The translations under genes and the position numbers were made by a program. From Petrolisthes cinctipes (taxonomy: Eukaryota; Arthropoda; Malacostraca; Decapoda; Porcellanidae), in NCBI GenBank assembly GCA_033782935.1, contig JAWQEG010000501.1, positions 751,501 to 815,500 of the forward strand: DNA of 64,000 bases, in the 5' to 3' direction. Under the pieces are notes generated by a model. The model saw only the letters and a program-made list of their open reading frames with translations, did not search any database and had not been told where the DNA came from. Within the stretch, counting starts at the first letter, position 1, and each line of letters begins with the position of its first letter. Below, piece after piece: positions 21,248 through 32,773 of this stretch.

Positions 21248-22436
21248 TGTCACGAGTCAGACATAATACTCGTGACGTAATTTGAATTACAGAGAGTTGG
21301 AAAATTCCATACTGGGAATGTTCTGGAATATTCCATTCATGAGACAAAGGAGACAGGAGTGGGTTAAGTTGTGGGTGCAGCCTAGTTAATCCGCAGGTAG
21401 TAGCAAAAATAGACCAGGTAGAAAAAAGGTAAAAGGGTCATGGTTCAACTGAATTTGCACATCTTGTCTTATAGGTGTTCGTACGTTAATTACAGAATGT
21501 ATTAATCAATTATGCTACCAGGGTAACTTATGGTATTGCAAATGATCGTGAAGTGGAGGGAGATTATCGGGAATTATTAGCACGCCATAGGTAAATTGCA
21601 ATTGCATGTATAACTAAGGAATAAGTGGGTACAATGTAAATCGTAGCCAGTTAGGAAAAACGAACACAGATAGGGGGAGGAGTCAGAAAAATTTTGAACT
21701 TCCAGGCTCCAGTTAATTTTGGAAATATAAGTCAGTTTGGGAGACACACTCGAAGGGAATACACTCGTATAAACTAGCTTCCCTTGCCTAGATCAAACCT
21801 CCACGTGCAGTGGGGAGTGAACATCGTAACGTCGAATCGTTGGATAATTACCACGATTCACAAGGCATTACAGTTGTATACTGACCAGTTGCATTGACAC
21901 TGGTTCGGTAAGTGAATTAAGGTGAGGGAGAGCTGGATCTTTGAAGAAAATTACGAGTGTGTTAAGAGACTCTGAGTTATTCCCGAGTGTGAGATATTAG
22001 AAAAATATTCCAACTTGCGTAGCATTGATAGAATTACTACAGTGTTAACGTAACCTAGACTATCGTCACGTATACGAAGCGACGTAGCGAGAACGAGTAG
22101 CTAGTTAGCGTAGCGTGAGTTTGTGTGTGTGTGTGTGTGTGAAATTAAATTATTCATGTTGGCATACTGGAGTTCAATAAATATAGAAATTTGCAATTGG
22201 TTGTTTGAATGCACCAGTAGATTTGTTATCTATATAAATACATATATATCGGGAAGAACCCTTAACTTAAAAAAAATTCTATGTGCGGGGGTGATTGAGG
22301 CCAACGGGGAATTAATCCCCGACTTTTTGTTCTTCGCTGCAGCCAACCAACGAGATCATAAATTGAACCGGGCAAGGTAAGTTATAATTATCATATTATA
22401 AATTACATTATCTATCATTCTCACATCACCGTCACA
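21248..22436 (+). repeat. 3' LTR of copy 1
   Basis: TGTCACGAG...CCGTCACA, 1189 bp, matching the 5' LTR. Followed by GTATG, the same five bases that precede the 5' LTR. Confidence 0.92.
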
Positions 22437-23127
22437 GTATGTATGTCACACTAGAGTAATATGTGTGTATGTATGCATGTCACACTAGAATATGTGTGTA
22501 TGTATGTATGTCACACTAGAGTAATATGTATCTATGTATGTCACACTAGAGTAATATGTATGTATGTATGTCACACTATAGTAATATGTATGTATGTATG
22601 TATGTATTTCACACTAGAGTAATATGTATGTATGTTACACTAGAATAATTAATATGTATGTATATATATGTCATACTAGAATAATATGTATGTATGTCAC
22701 ACTAGAGTAATATGGATGTTTGTCACACTAGAATAATATGTATGTATGTATGTCACACTAGAGTAATATGTATGTATGAATGTACAGCCGTGGTCAAAAA
22801 TAATCATCCATATAGGAGTAACTCACGTAAGATTTTGACAGCTTCCCTCTGTTCCTTAGCTGATAAACATTCCAATAAATAGGTATAGTGCCATCGTTTA
22901 ATTTAATACAAACAGCTACACACTACTTAAAACAATAAAATAGTATGTGAACATGAAAACATTACACAGTAAATTGTTAAAGTTACCCATATGTGGATGA
23001 TTATTATTGACCACGACTGTATGTATGTATGTCACACTAGAGTAATATGTATGTATGTCACACTAGAGTAATATGTATGTATGTATGAATGTCACACTAG
23101 AGTAATATGTATGTATGTATGTAAGGT
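22437..23127. repeat. TATG / TCACACTAGAGTAA minisatellite of element C1
   Basis: Irregular units of about 25-30 bp (TCACACTAGAGTAATATGTA plus (TGTA)n), interrupted by a family E MITE at 22785-23019. The LTR element inserted at the array's left edge. The reverse-complement array is present in C2 at about 40040-40700. Confidence 0.85.
22785..23019. mobile_element. MITE family E, copy 2
   Basis: CAGCCGTGGTCAAAAATAAT at the left and GATTATTATTGACCACGACTG at the right pair as inverted ends; TA flanks. 235 bp, noncoding. Same family as 1593-1821 and 40216-40454. Confidence 0.85.
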
Positions 23128-23453
23128 AAGTGGAGGGAGAGGGAGACAGATTACAGTTATATATATTTGTCTTGTTTAATAAACCAGTTTAAGTTTAATT
23201 TCTTTGCATAATTTTCCCTATGGACATTATCTCAGCCTTGTTAATTGATTTAACAAAACCTTTATAATTAGATAACAAGATACAATGCATTACAAATCAG
23301 GGAAATGTCAATAACTGTGGAAAGAAACATACTATACAAGTACGTACGGGAGTTCAATGGGCAACTATCTATACAATAGAGGGCTCGCCTGTGGTGACAC
23401 TCCTCCCCTATCTAATAACACAGGGTTAAGCGCTCTATGTTTATAGCTCTGTG

Positions 23454-26010
23454 ATCAGGCCCTGTGGAGCCTTCTTGTTTTATATTTTCCTCAACTGCAT
23501 TTTGACGTCCCTCGCTGAGATTAGAGTTTCATCAATGGTAATGGGGTGATAACTCTCGCTGTCACATTCCAACACCATATCATAGTGCTCTCTAAGCTGT
23601 TTGGGTATATCTCTGAGTTTGTATCCCTCCCTTTCGGCTTTCAGCCTCTCTTCTTCCTAGTTCCCCTTCGTATTCTGCTCTCTTCTCATTCCAGACTTCA
23701 TGCAGTTTATTTATTTTCATGGCTTGTATACACAGCTTTCCAGAAAGGTTCCAGGTTCGCTGGGGTGTCCTCTTTGCTTATTGGCTTTCCATCTCCGTCA
23801 TGTATGATTACGTCTTCCTTTGAGTTGACCGTTTCACCTTTTATCCTTTTGATGTTTTCCCATGTTTTCTTGCTTCGATTAGGATTGTTGCGAATTTCAT
23901 CAGCAGTCTTTCTTTCTTGTACCATTCCTTGAACCCTCTTCCTCTGATTGTCATACATATCTTTGTATCTTTTGGCTTTTTCAATGTCTCCTTCCTTCTT
24001 TCTTTGTTAAAGATTCTTCTTACACTTATTCTATATTTTATTTCCTCCGTCAGCCATATTGGCTCAATTAGCTCTGGCATTTCTTCCTTTGTTCTTTTCC
24101 TAAGCTTAGTTATCATGTGGGTGTTTGCCATGTCTTTCATCATGTTCTCAAGCTGGATGATGTTTCCTTTTAAGTTTTCTGCTTGTGATCTTAGCTTGTC
24201 TTCCATACATTGCATAAAGCTGTGTTTTGTTGTGTCGTTTATTTTCAGGTATGATATCTCTTTTACTTCACTTTTTTCTTTGTATGGTTTTATTACTGTT
24301 ATGTTGAAAGTGGCACATATTTGGTTGTGATCTGACAAGTCAAAGTGCTTTCCTTCCTCGTCGATTTCCATGCCACAGAATTTTTCATATACAGTTTGAT
24401 TTACAAGTATGAAGTCAATTACACTACTTTGCTCTCCTCTGGACCATGTTGTTTCCCCTTTGCAACGTAGATCCCCATTCAGGAGAGTTAGATAGTATTT
24501 TTCTGCCCAGCTTAGAACCCTGTTTCCATTTTGGTTGACTTCCTGTCGACCGATGAAGCCAAAGTGTCCATTAAAGTCTCCTAGAAGTACCAATGGCTCT
24601 TCTTCATGCTTTTGCAGAATGTTGTGGATATGCCTCGTAAGTATTTTGTTTTTCCTCATCACTTGTTGCAGGGTATACAAGAAAAATGTGGAATTGTAGT
24701 TTCCCCACTTTGCATTTTGTGAGAAGAATGTCTTTGTGTCTTTCATTATTTCAATTTCACTATGTTTGCTATAAATAATGGACAATCCTCCTCCTTTCTT
24801 GTCCTCCAGCTCCCTCATAGAATAAGTATGGTGTAGGTTGTTTGGTAGATCAATGTTTTCCCATTTCCTTTGCGTTTCTGTGATACAGTAGATTGTATTT
24901 TATTTTATTTCTTGTTGTAGCTCTATAAATTTTAATTGCATCAGTCCTTGTATGTTTATTAACTTAATGTCTAGCTTCTTAATCCTAATCTCTACTTCGC
25001 TATTATTGTTTTTGTTATTTATGTGTGGTCTAGTTTCTGCTGCTTTTGTGAAAGGTCTTCCTGAGAAGTTGTCTTCTGCTGATGTACCAGCCTTCTTCGC
25101 CATTGTCTCTTTTTTTCCTTTAGTGCCATCCTCAGTATCTTGTCTGTCTCTCTTTCTTTACGTGTTAGGTCAGGCACAATGGATATCTCGGAGAACTCCC
25201 ATATCTTGGTATTTTTTTTAAATTTTAGCATTCTTCAGAATGCTCTATTTCATTTTTGCTGTTTTGAGTTTGACCAGTAAAGGTCTAGGCTTTGACCACT
25301 CTCGGGTTTCCTCTTGGTTTCTCACTCCTTGGTTGTTTTCAACAAGTTCCTCTTCTCCTCCCTCCTCTGCTGGTTTGCTCCTATTTGGTTGATTGAGAGA
25401 TGGCCTAGGCCCTTGTTTTTGACCAATTCTCTGCACCGACTTTATTTTTACGTCATCCAGCCTAATCTCTTCCAAGAAGAAGTTAGCACATACAGCTTTT
25501 TCTAATTCTAACTTACTCTCTGTATCTTCACCCTCCTATTCTTAAAGATTGAAAGTAACTAAATTGCACTGCATTTTCTCTCTTTCTTTTTCCTCTACCA
25601 TCTCCTCTCTAATCTCTACCCTAATTTGCTTCTTTATCTCACCAGCCAATTGACTCATTTCTTCCCTCATGTTACCAAAGTTACATTTCATTTTTTAAAT
25701 TATCTGCTTAAGATCTTGGTTTTCTTTCTTTAGCAACATATTCTCCTCTATCAGCTGCTGGTTTGCTTTTTTTCATGCCTTTTAAATTATCACCTTTACA
25801 GTTTAAACAAAACCACGTTTCCTTACTTCTATCAGCTACATAAGCCTTTTACTTTTCAGTTGTTACCTTCTGGCATCCTGCATGGTACCATATTTCACAT
25901 AATATTATATCATACTGCAGCCAGTTTTGTTGGTTACTCAATCCCTAATTAGACTCCTCCTTGTTGCATGTTCCACACACGATGTCTCCATTTTCGGAGT
26001 CTTCTTTTTC
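23454..26010 (-). pseudogene. CR1-group LINE remnant: PHD-finger ORF1, endonuclease, RT start
   Basis: Reading right to left. About 26000-25800 encodes a broken PHD-like zinc finger (GDIVCGTC..CEIWYHAGCQ..TWFCLNC). Next is a coiled-coil segment (QLIEENMLLKKENQDLK). At 25475-25020 there is an ORF1-type nucleic-acid-binding segment (RPLLVKLKTAKMK..SEISIVPDLTRKERE). The endonuclease is at 24818-23841 (EEPLVLLGDFNGHFGF..TTWSRGEQSSVIDFILV..LSDHNQI). The linker to RT ends near 23465 with NKKAP. Several stops and frameshifts. RT is cut at the right border of C1, and a possible continuation lies at 13640-13798. The PHD finger before an endonuclease fits CR1/L2-group LINEs. Confidence 0.7.
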
Positions 26011-26708
26011 CTTCACTCCTGAATTTAATCCTTCTTCTATCCTGCTCTGCCGATCCCCCTTCATTCTCTCTTTCTCTTTTACCATAGTTCACAGGTGCGT
26101 CAACTTCACATTAATAAGATGTTATTTACCTCACACACACACACAGTGACAGCAGCTACCTTGTAGCAGCTTGATGCCTGAACCCGGACCGTAATAATTA
26201 TAATTTGTAATGTCACTTCACACATATATTATATCCCCTCAGTGCACACTTATGGCAATCCACTGAGCACTAGAAATATTCCTGGGATATATTATAAGGA
26301 CAATAGGACTAGGATGGCTGAGAATTAAAGTGATTTGTGAGGACCAAGACTGACACAACTCACTTTGTTAACACTGGGTGCGGGTACCAATACATTCATA
26401 ATAATAATATATAATAATTCCCAGGGTGTCCTATATAGTTCCAATGTATCACTACTTTATCTTCTCGTTTTACACTATTATGATCATCTTAACAGCATCT
26501 TGACATCCAATTATCACTCCTCTTGGTCACAGGGACATACAACTAACAATACCCGTGTGTACTTTAATGATGTGTAACTGTAAACTTTAACACTATTGGC
26601 TGGAAGGGTACATACTATAATACCTTGTTTATTTCTTACTGGCTATGGATATGGCACGTAATCCAAATCCTTAAACATTATTGGTTGAAAGATGGGTACA
26701 GGGAGGAG
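26011..26708. other. Intergenic, no recognised gene
   Basis: AT-rich with short repeats. 26590-26700 has diverged relatives of the downstream 51-bp unit (TTGGCTGGAAGGGTACATAC; TATTGGTTGAAAGATGGGTA). Confidence 0.5.
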
Positions 26709-27213
26709 CCTCAAAGGGTGTATATATATACCTTACTGTTTGTTGATTGGCTATGGTTGCCTCAAAGGGTGTATATATATACCTTACTGTTTGTTGATTG
26801 GCTATGGTTGCCTCAAAGGGTGTATATATATACCTTACTATTTGTTGATTGGCTATGGTTGCCTCAAAGGGTGTATATATATACCTTACTGTTTGTTGAT
26901 TGGCTATGGTTGCCTCAAAGGGTGTATATATATACCTTACTGTTTGTTGATTGGCTATGGTTGCCTCAAAGGGTGTATATATATACCTTACTGTTTGTTG
27001 ATTGGCTATGGTTGCCTCAAAGGGTGTATATATATACCTTACTGTTTGTTGATTGGCTATGGTTGCCTCAAAGGGTGTATATATATACCTTACTGTTTGT
27101 TGATTGGCTATGGTTGCCTCAAAGGGTGTATATATATACCTTACTGTTTGTTGATTGGCTATGGTTGCCTCAAAGGGTGTATATATATACCTTACTGTTT
27201 GTTGATTGGCTAT
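26709..27213. repeat. 51-bp minisatellite, about ten copies
   Basis: Unit CCTCAAAGGGTGTATATATATACC followed by TTACTGTTTGTTGATTGGCTATGGTTG, copies almost identical. Because 51 is divisible by three and the unit lacks stops in several frames, long repetitive ORFs appear on both strands; these are artefacts. Confidence 0.95.
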
Positions 27214-27264
27214 GCTATTATGGTTATGACCACAAGAACATCTCGGACTTTTCAAGGTTAGTGT

Positions 27265-27475
27265 TATAGGGAAAGGACAATCCATTATAACCCTTATTGA
27301 ATGTAAAGGAAAAAAGACTAGAAACACTAACCAACAATAACCCTTATTGTAAAGGTACATAGAGGTCCTCTGAGTGTATGACTTATACTAACCAACAATA
27401 ACCCTTATTGTAGAGGGACATAGAGGTGAGTGTATGACTAGAAACACTGACCAACAATAACCCTTATTGTAGAGG
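27265..27475. repeat. 56-bp satellite array, left segment
   Basis: Units ACATAGAGGTGAGTGTATGA, then CTTATACTAACCAACAATAA, then CCCTTATTGTAGAGG, here somewhat diverged. The same array continues at 39305-39360 and 52113-52405, split by two large TIR elements. Confidence 0.85.
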
Positions 27476-28341
27476 TACAGCCGGCTCCACTGCCGCGAGG
27501 GCCACTGCAGTGTTGTCAGCGCTCCCTCTACCAGGCGTGAACCACAAACTTCGGTCCGAGACACACATCTGAAGCACTCACTAGTGAGTGAGATGGTAAT
27601 GGGGGTTGGCAGGCTTGTATTCTGAGCGAAACGAATGACAATGAAATAATAATCTGTATGTGAGCAATTTTGTTTTTATGTGGATGCAACGATGGACACC
27701 AAATGATTCGTGATATGTTAATTTCTTATATTTCATGGTGCAGAATAATACATTTTAATGATCGATAATCAGGTTTTTATTTACTATGAAAATTATAAAT
27801 GAAAGAAACCATAGCATCAGAACATATTCCATGCACCTGTGGCCAGTTTATGGATGTTCTGATGATATTGACATATCAGGTAGGAGAGCCCTTTTCCTTG
27901 CGCCGAGGTCAAACTCAGCCCTCTGATATTTGCGAGTAAAACCTCTACCTTATTGACTTCGCTGACACTTGAGGAACAAATACATAAGAACTGAGGATAT
28001 TAGATAATCCAAGCATCGGCACCATGAACTATCCATCATCTGGCCCCTTTAATGATTCCGTCAAATAAACCTGGGATATAGTAAATCCTATATATTGGCT
28101 GTAATTTATTCACATTGCAAGGACGGTAACTGAAGTTTGGTGGTAAAGCTAAAATTGCAGGTTTAACAGGTGTAATACATGTTATTTTTTTTTCCATGAA
28201 CTGGAAATAGCCTTGTAGATGAGGCTGGTGTAATTTTTGTGCAGGGTGCAGATGAGCTTCCCTTGGCTTCCACCTCCATCTTATCCCTACCCTACTCTCT
28301 CCATCTCTCTCTCTCCCTTTGGCCCTTTCCTTTACCACTTA

Positions 28342-28575
28342 GGGCCGAATCCACAGTGGTTTGCTTTGGTTTTCAAGCACCTTAACTGACCTGTGTAAAT
28401 GACTCGTAAGTAAATTATTTGATGAATTTGATGACTCCACTATAAAACCATCGTAATAATGGAACTACCTGACTGATTATGTGGATATGGATACTGAGTT
28501 TGTTGGATATAATTAAGACTGACAAGTATAGTTGAGGAGGATCATAACAGACCAAAGCCACTGTTGAATTGGCCC
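28342..28575. mobile_element. PIF/Harbinger-like MITE
   Basis: GGGCCGAATCCACAGTGGTT at the left, CCACTGTTGAATTGGCCC at the right, flanked by TTA on both sides (28339-28341, 28576-28578). The GGGCC termini and 3-bp TTA duplication are typical of PIF/Harbinger. Related to 50623-51861. Confidence 0.8.
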
Positions 28576-28798
28576 TTAGTCTCTAAAAGTCTACAGTATA
28601 TTATTGGTCTTGGAGCTGTATATAACAAGACAGATATGTTTTAGTGCAGGTTGTTCTTGTCATTATTTATGCTTTCCGATCTCGTCTTTTATTTAATAAA
28701 TGAATGTCACTTGCTCATCAAACTGTCACGTTAGGCCTCGTCCCCTCGGACTGACACTTCGCCCCACACACACAGACAAAAGCAATATTATTGGTATA

Positions 28799-29009
28799 GT
28801 GAAACCAGCACAGCTGATTTGCTATAGAATAGGCCCCTTCACAAGCCCAGGCCCCGTATAGGCATAATCTGGGTTGGAAGGGTCAATTCCGTGACGTTCA
28901 TCAGAAGTAAATAAAATTCAAATCTGGCGCTGTACTGATAGTGGAGCCACCTGGTGGTGGTGAGGTGAGGTATCAAGCCCCTCCTCCGCTGAATACCGCT
29001 CGCCCACTC
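28799..29009 (+). repeat. Left inverted terminal repeat of the DIRS element
   Basis: GTGAAACCAGCACAGCTGAT... runs to CGCTCGCCCACTC; the reverse complement is at 36545-36756. Confidence 0.9.
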
Positions 29010-29280
29010 TGTCGCGGAACACGTCTCAGTCAACATCTACGCTCCTCGCTGCTACGCTATGGTATTGTGTCGCGTGTTCCTGCTAATTTTTTCTTTTGTG
29101 TTCTAGTGGCTAGCCTGCTTTGCAGATGTATCATGTGTGTTTTCTAGGAGGGTTTTAGGTGTTTATGGGGTTTTTTTCTTCGTTAGGACTTAATTCTTTT
29201 CCTTAAGCGAAGGGGGCTTTTCAGCCCCTGTTTTCGGAGTTTTTCTCCGTCTGTCCCCCCTTTCACTGTTCCTCCTGCCA

Positions 29281-29885
29281 CTATAGTCAAACCAGAATAT
29301 ACTGAGCCCTAGGGTGGGGTCCGGATTAAGAGCGGCATTGCCAAATCATCACCAAAACAAACCCATATCGTTAAAATTTTAATGCATAAGCCAATTTGTA
29401 GTAGCTCTAAGTATTCGATATATAATACAATGTTAAAAAGAAGTATTTATAATGACGAGTTAGGTTCATTGTAAATATATTTACAACTCTATACAACATG
29501 TGACATGCTATTTTGTACATGCTGCCACATCTCCTGTGACAAAGGGTTAATGGCGGGTCAAGGACGCGTGTACTCATGTCAGTCACCTGGTCATTCTCAC
29601 ACCAACCACTATGGACGACACATCTCCCAAGCGCGTCGGTGTTCTCCACAGCCAAGCCAAGGAAATTATTTATAATGTAAATAGATATTTCCTCCATGAG
29701 AAGGCCAATATAGGACCCCTATTAGATCCCTCTCAGTCAGTTGCTCGTACAGCGAAGGCAACCCCATTAAATTTATCACAGAGAATGTTGGATACCATGT
29801 GGGTATGTTTTGGTGGTGATTTGGCAACGCCGCTCTTAATCCTCGACCCTACCCGAAGGCTCAGTACATTCTGGTTTGACTATAG
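29281..29885. mobile_element. TIR element (family F), copy 2, inside the DIRS leader
   Basis: Ends CTATAGTCAAACCAGAATAT and ATTCTGGTTTGACTATAG. Inner arms GCGGCATTGCCAAATCATCA and TGGTGATTTGGCAACGCCGC also pair. The right flank is TA, the left CA. 605 bp without a transposase. Related in its ends to 8785-9572. Confidence 0.75.
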
Positions 29886-30384
29886 TACATGCTTCGTGTG
29901 TATTTTATCGGGGTTTCTGGGTTTTTTTAGCGAGGTTAGTGGGCGCCACGTGGGACTTCTCCGCCCCACGTGGTGAGCACATGGGGTCTTTGCAGCCCTT
30001 CCTCTTGCCTTCCCCGATTATTATGTGTCCCCTCTCGGTAAGGGGGAGTGAGAATTGTGCCCTGGTTCTCTCTTCCTCTCCCGGGCGGGGGTTTTTTATT
30101 TTATTTTTGGGGTTTTTCCATTATTTTCAGCCTGGAGTGTTTCTTCTCAGGCTATCGGGTCCCCTCCTACCCCTCCTTCTGGTTCATTCTGTCCGGGGGG
30201 CCCTTAGTTACCCGCTCCATGTGGCGGACTGTTTTGGTTTTACGGGGTTTTTCCCTGGGCGGCTGCGCGAGTGTGGGGGATCGTGTCCTGGTCCCCAGGT
30301 ACAGCGGGCGTGTCCCGCGCTTCTTTCCTTCGGGGAGGATGGGTTTCGTGTCTTCTGTGTTCCAGTGTTTGCACGTGTTAACCC

Positions 30385-32773
30385 ATGTTTGTGTATTCTT
30401 TTCTCCCTCAGCCTACTCGTGCCCTTTGTGCTGCCTCAGGATGTACCGTGCGGGTCTCGCCTGACGGACACCTGCACTGTTCACCTCACGCACCCTGCTT
30501 CACTCCCTTGGGTTACGACCCTTTGGCGTGTGGTGTGTGCCGCCCTTGGGCTGAGTTGTGTCGGGTTACCTCCCCTTCTGCCCGCTCCAAGCTCCCTGCC
30601 CTTGCTTCTCTTCGTATGGCATGGACGAGGGCTAGGAGAATGGCCCACAAACGAGACGGTTCTTCTTTGGCGTGGGTGGACCCGATTTTGGGAGCGGACC
30701 TGGGTTTATTCAGGACCCGTTACCCTTCTTCCTGTCTCTCGGAGTCTCAGGGGCTAGAACCTCCTGAGGCCCGAGAGATTGAGCCTCCTTCCCTAGGCGG
30801 TACTACGACTCCTTCTCGGGGCTTATCCCCCCGGGAATCGAGCGAGTCTGTCGCGCTGGTTCTCCCGACTGCCTCACCGGTACAAGGGCCCAGCAGGGAA
30901 CCCCCAGCTTCGCCTCCTGCTAGAGCTGGCTCCTCAGGCCTCTCTAGAGGACGCAAGCGTTCAGCTAAGAGGTCCCGCCACTCCAGGAAGTCCCGTGCTC
31001 GTCGCCGTTCTCCTTCCTCCTCTTCTTCGTCGTCCTCTTCCTCTTCTTCGTCATCGGGGAGCTCTCCTTCGCCCGCCCGCAAATCCCGCAAGGGTAAGCG
31101 GGGGGGGGACAGCCCCTCGTCGAGGAAGATAGTTAAGATCTTCCACGCCCTTATTCCTCACGCTTTTCCTGGGGCTTCCGTCGCGCAGCCTCCGGCTGTC
31201 GCTACGGAACCCGCTCCTGTTCCCCCGCCTCCCGCTGCTGCTCCCGTCGAGGGCGCGAGTCCTCCCGGGGATGTGGGAGTCCTTTTCGTGCCTCCCGTTT
31301 CCCCGGGGCTCGAGTCTCCGTCGGGGGACGTAGCTGAGGAGTTGGTTACCTCCGCACCTCCGTCCCCGTCACCCCCTCCTTCGGGAGACGGATACCTTCC
31401 CTACTCTTGGTCTCTTCTCCCTCCTACCTGGACCCACTCTTCGGAGGAGGGCAGACTGGTGGCTTGGTCTCCGGACACGGCTCAACCAGACGTATGGATC
31501 TGGAGGGATGACGTCGTGGTGAAGTGGGGGGCGGATGAGAAGGGCGAGGCTATTCCCTTCTACAAGGTCCGTCCTATCTCAGCACCCGTACCCACTTCAT
31601 CTAGGGTATCCTCTGCGGCGACCCTGGACGCGATGGGTTTTCTGGTGGAGTACAGCCAGCTACACTTGTCCGGGGCTTGGAGGATTGACCGCTCCCACGG
31701 TAACACGGCTCTCCTCCTTTCCCCGGACGCGTACTTCCCGGGGGATAAGGGCGAAGGGGACCTGGACATTCCAGCCCTTCTCCTTAAGTCCCTGGACCAC
31801 CAGAGAAACAACGCGCCCAGGAAGCCCCCTCCTCCGTCTTTCCCCGTCATCCTCCCTCATTCCTGGGCCCCCCCGGGCTTGAGGGAGTGCCTGTGGAAGA
31901 CGGAGAAGGAGCCCCCGGTCCCCTATCAGCTGAAGGAGCCCGATGGCAAGTTGCGACAGGCGGAGTCTGCTACCCGTCTAGAGTTGGCCCACACCATCTC
32001 CACGGGGGCAGCCGCCTCGTTGATTAGGGACTGCCTCAACGCCCTAACCAACTCCTACCACGAGATGTCGGGTGTACAGCTTGCGTGAGTACCTTACTCG
32101 TGTGTCATGTTTTTTAGGGATACTGGGTAGAGGGTCTCTCTGTTACTCCCGGGTACTTATCCCCGGGTTCGCTCGGTTTTTTCCTTGTTTACCCCTTACA
32201 GTGACACCCTCTCTTCCATGGCCACCGTGATGGAGGGCGTGGCGGCGATGGCGACCCACTTCATGCGGGAGGAGGCGAAGGCGTTCGCCGAGGCGAGACT
32301 GGCAGCCCGCCAGGCGGCGGCTAAATCTGCGCCGGAGATGGCACAGAGGGGAGTGGTGCGAGCTGCCCCCTTGTCCCCCGCCCTCTTTGACCAACCGGCG
32401 ACAGACACGATCTTCGCCTCCCTCCCAGCGGTAATCAATTTACCAAAACCCTCCACCTCCAAGTAAGTACCTCTCGTGTTCGTCTTACCCGAGTTGTCAC
32501 GGGGGTGAAATGAAAGGTTTTTCGGGTCTACTTTGGTTCCTAATCATTCTGTTTGTCCGTAGGCCACGTGCCCCACAGCCAGCCTACCAGCCCCGGAGGC
32601 CCTCCCAGCCCTCCAGGCTACCGAGGCCCTCCTATCCCACTCCCCCGAGAGCACAAAACAGGCCCTCCCAGAGGGGCCAGCAGCCGTTTCGAGGAAGGGG
32701 ACAGGGCTCCAAGTCCTACTCGAAGCCCAAGTCCTCCTTCAACCACCCCTCCCAGAAGGACCGCGCCACTTGA
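30385..32773 (+). CDS. Gag-like ORF1 of the DIRS element (three exons)
   Basis: Exons by frame and splice signals: about 30385-32084, 32202-32462, 32563-32773. Introns are GTGAGT..TTACAG and GTAAGT..CCGTAG; each retained intron would stop the frame within one codon, while splicing keeps it open. N-terminal Cys/His cluster (CAASGCTVRVSPDGHLHC..CGVCRPWAEL) as in DIRS Gag. Then a basic Arg/Ser segment (RKRSAKRSRHSRKSRARRR) with a poly-Ser run near 31013-31060, a Pro-rich middle, and a conserved C-terminal half (HLSGAWRIDRSHGN; LRQAESATRLELAHTISTGA). Tail Arg/Gly/Pro-rich. The true start is uncertain: CCCTCAG at 30404-30410 could be an acceptor of a further leader intron. Confidence 0.75.

Larger units (their letters stand above)
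14210..22436 (+). mobile_element. Gmr1-like Ty3/Gypsy LTR retrotransposon, copy 1 (defective)
   Basis: Two LTRs (14210-15396, 21248-22436) start TG and end CA, and are flanked by the 5-bp duplication GTATG. Order: PBS, Gag, protease, integrase, then reverse transcriptase remnant and RNase H tail. Defects: 1-bp losses near 17346 and 17816 (relative to copy 2), insertion of a CR1-like LINE at 18432-19977, stop at 20105-20107, and deletion of most of RT-RNase H near 20465. No obvious polypurine tract precedes the 3' LTR. It lies inside C1. Confidence 0.9.
13799..23453. mobile_element. hAT-like TIR element C1, enlarged by a nested LTR retrotransposon
   Basis: Ends are CACAGAGCTATAAACATAGA and TCTATGTTTATAGCTCTGTG. 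Flanking 8-mers GCCAGGCC (13791-13798) and ATCAGGCC (23454-23461) agree at 6 of 8 positions, consistent with a decayed 8-bp target duplication. Without the LTR element (14210-22436) it is about 1.43 kb. It contains a TATG/TCACACTAGAGTAA minisatellite and a family E MITE. No transposase. Sister copies C2 (39697-41859) and C3 (41070-41829) share the body sequence. Confidence 0.75.

Noticed and set aside
26625..27360. Long ORFs of 190-230 residues on both strands with 17-residue repeats
   Set aside because: They come from the 51-bp minisatellite, whose length is a multiple of three; all frames repeat the same short peptide and there is no gene context.
29876..30757. 293-codon plus-strand ORF upstream of the DIRS Gag
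   Set aside because: Composition is that of untranslated GC-rich leader read by chance; it overlaps the Gag start in another frame and has no family motif.
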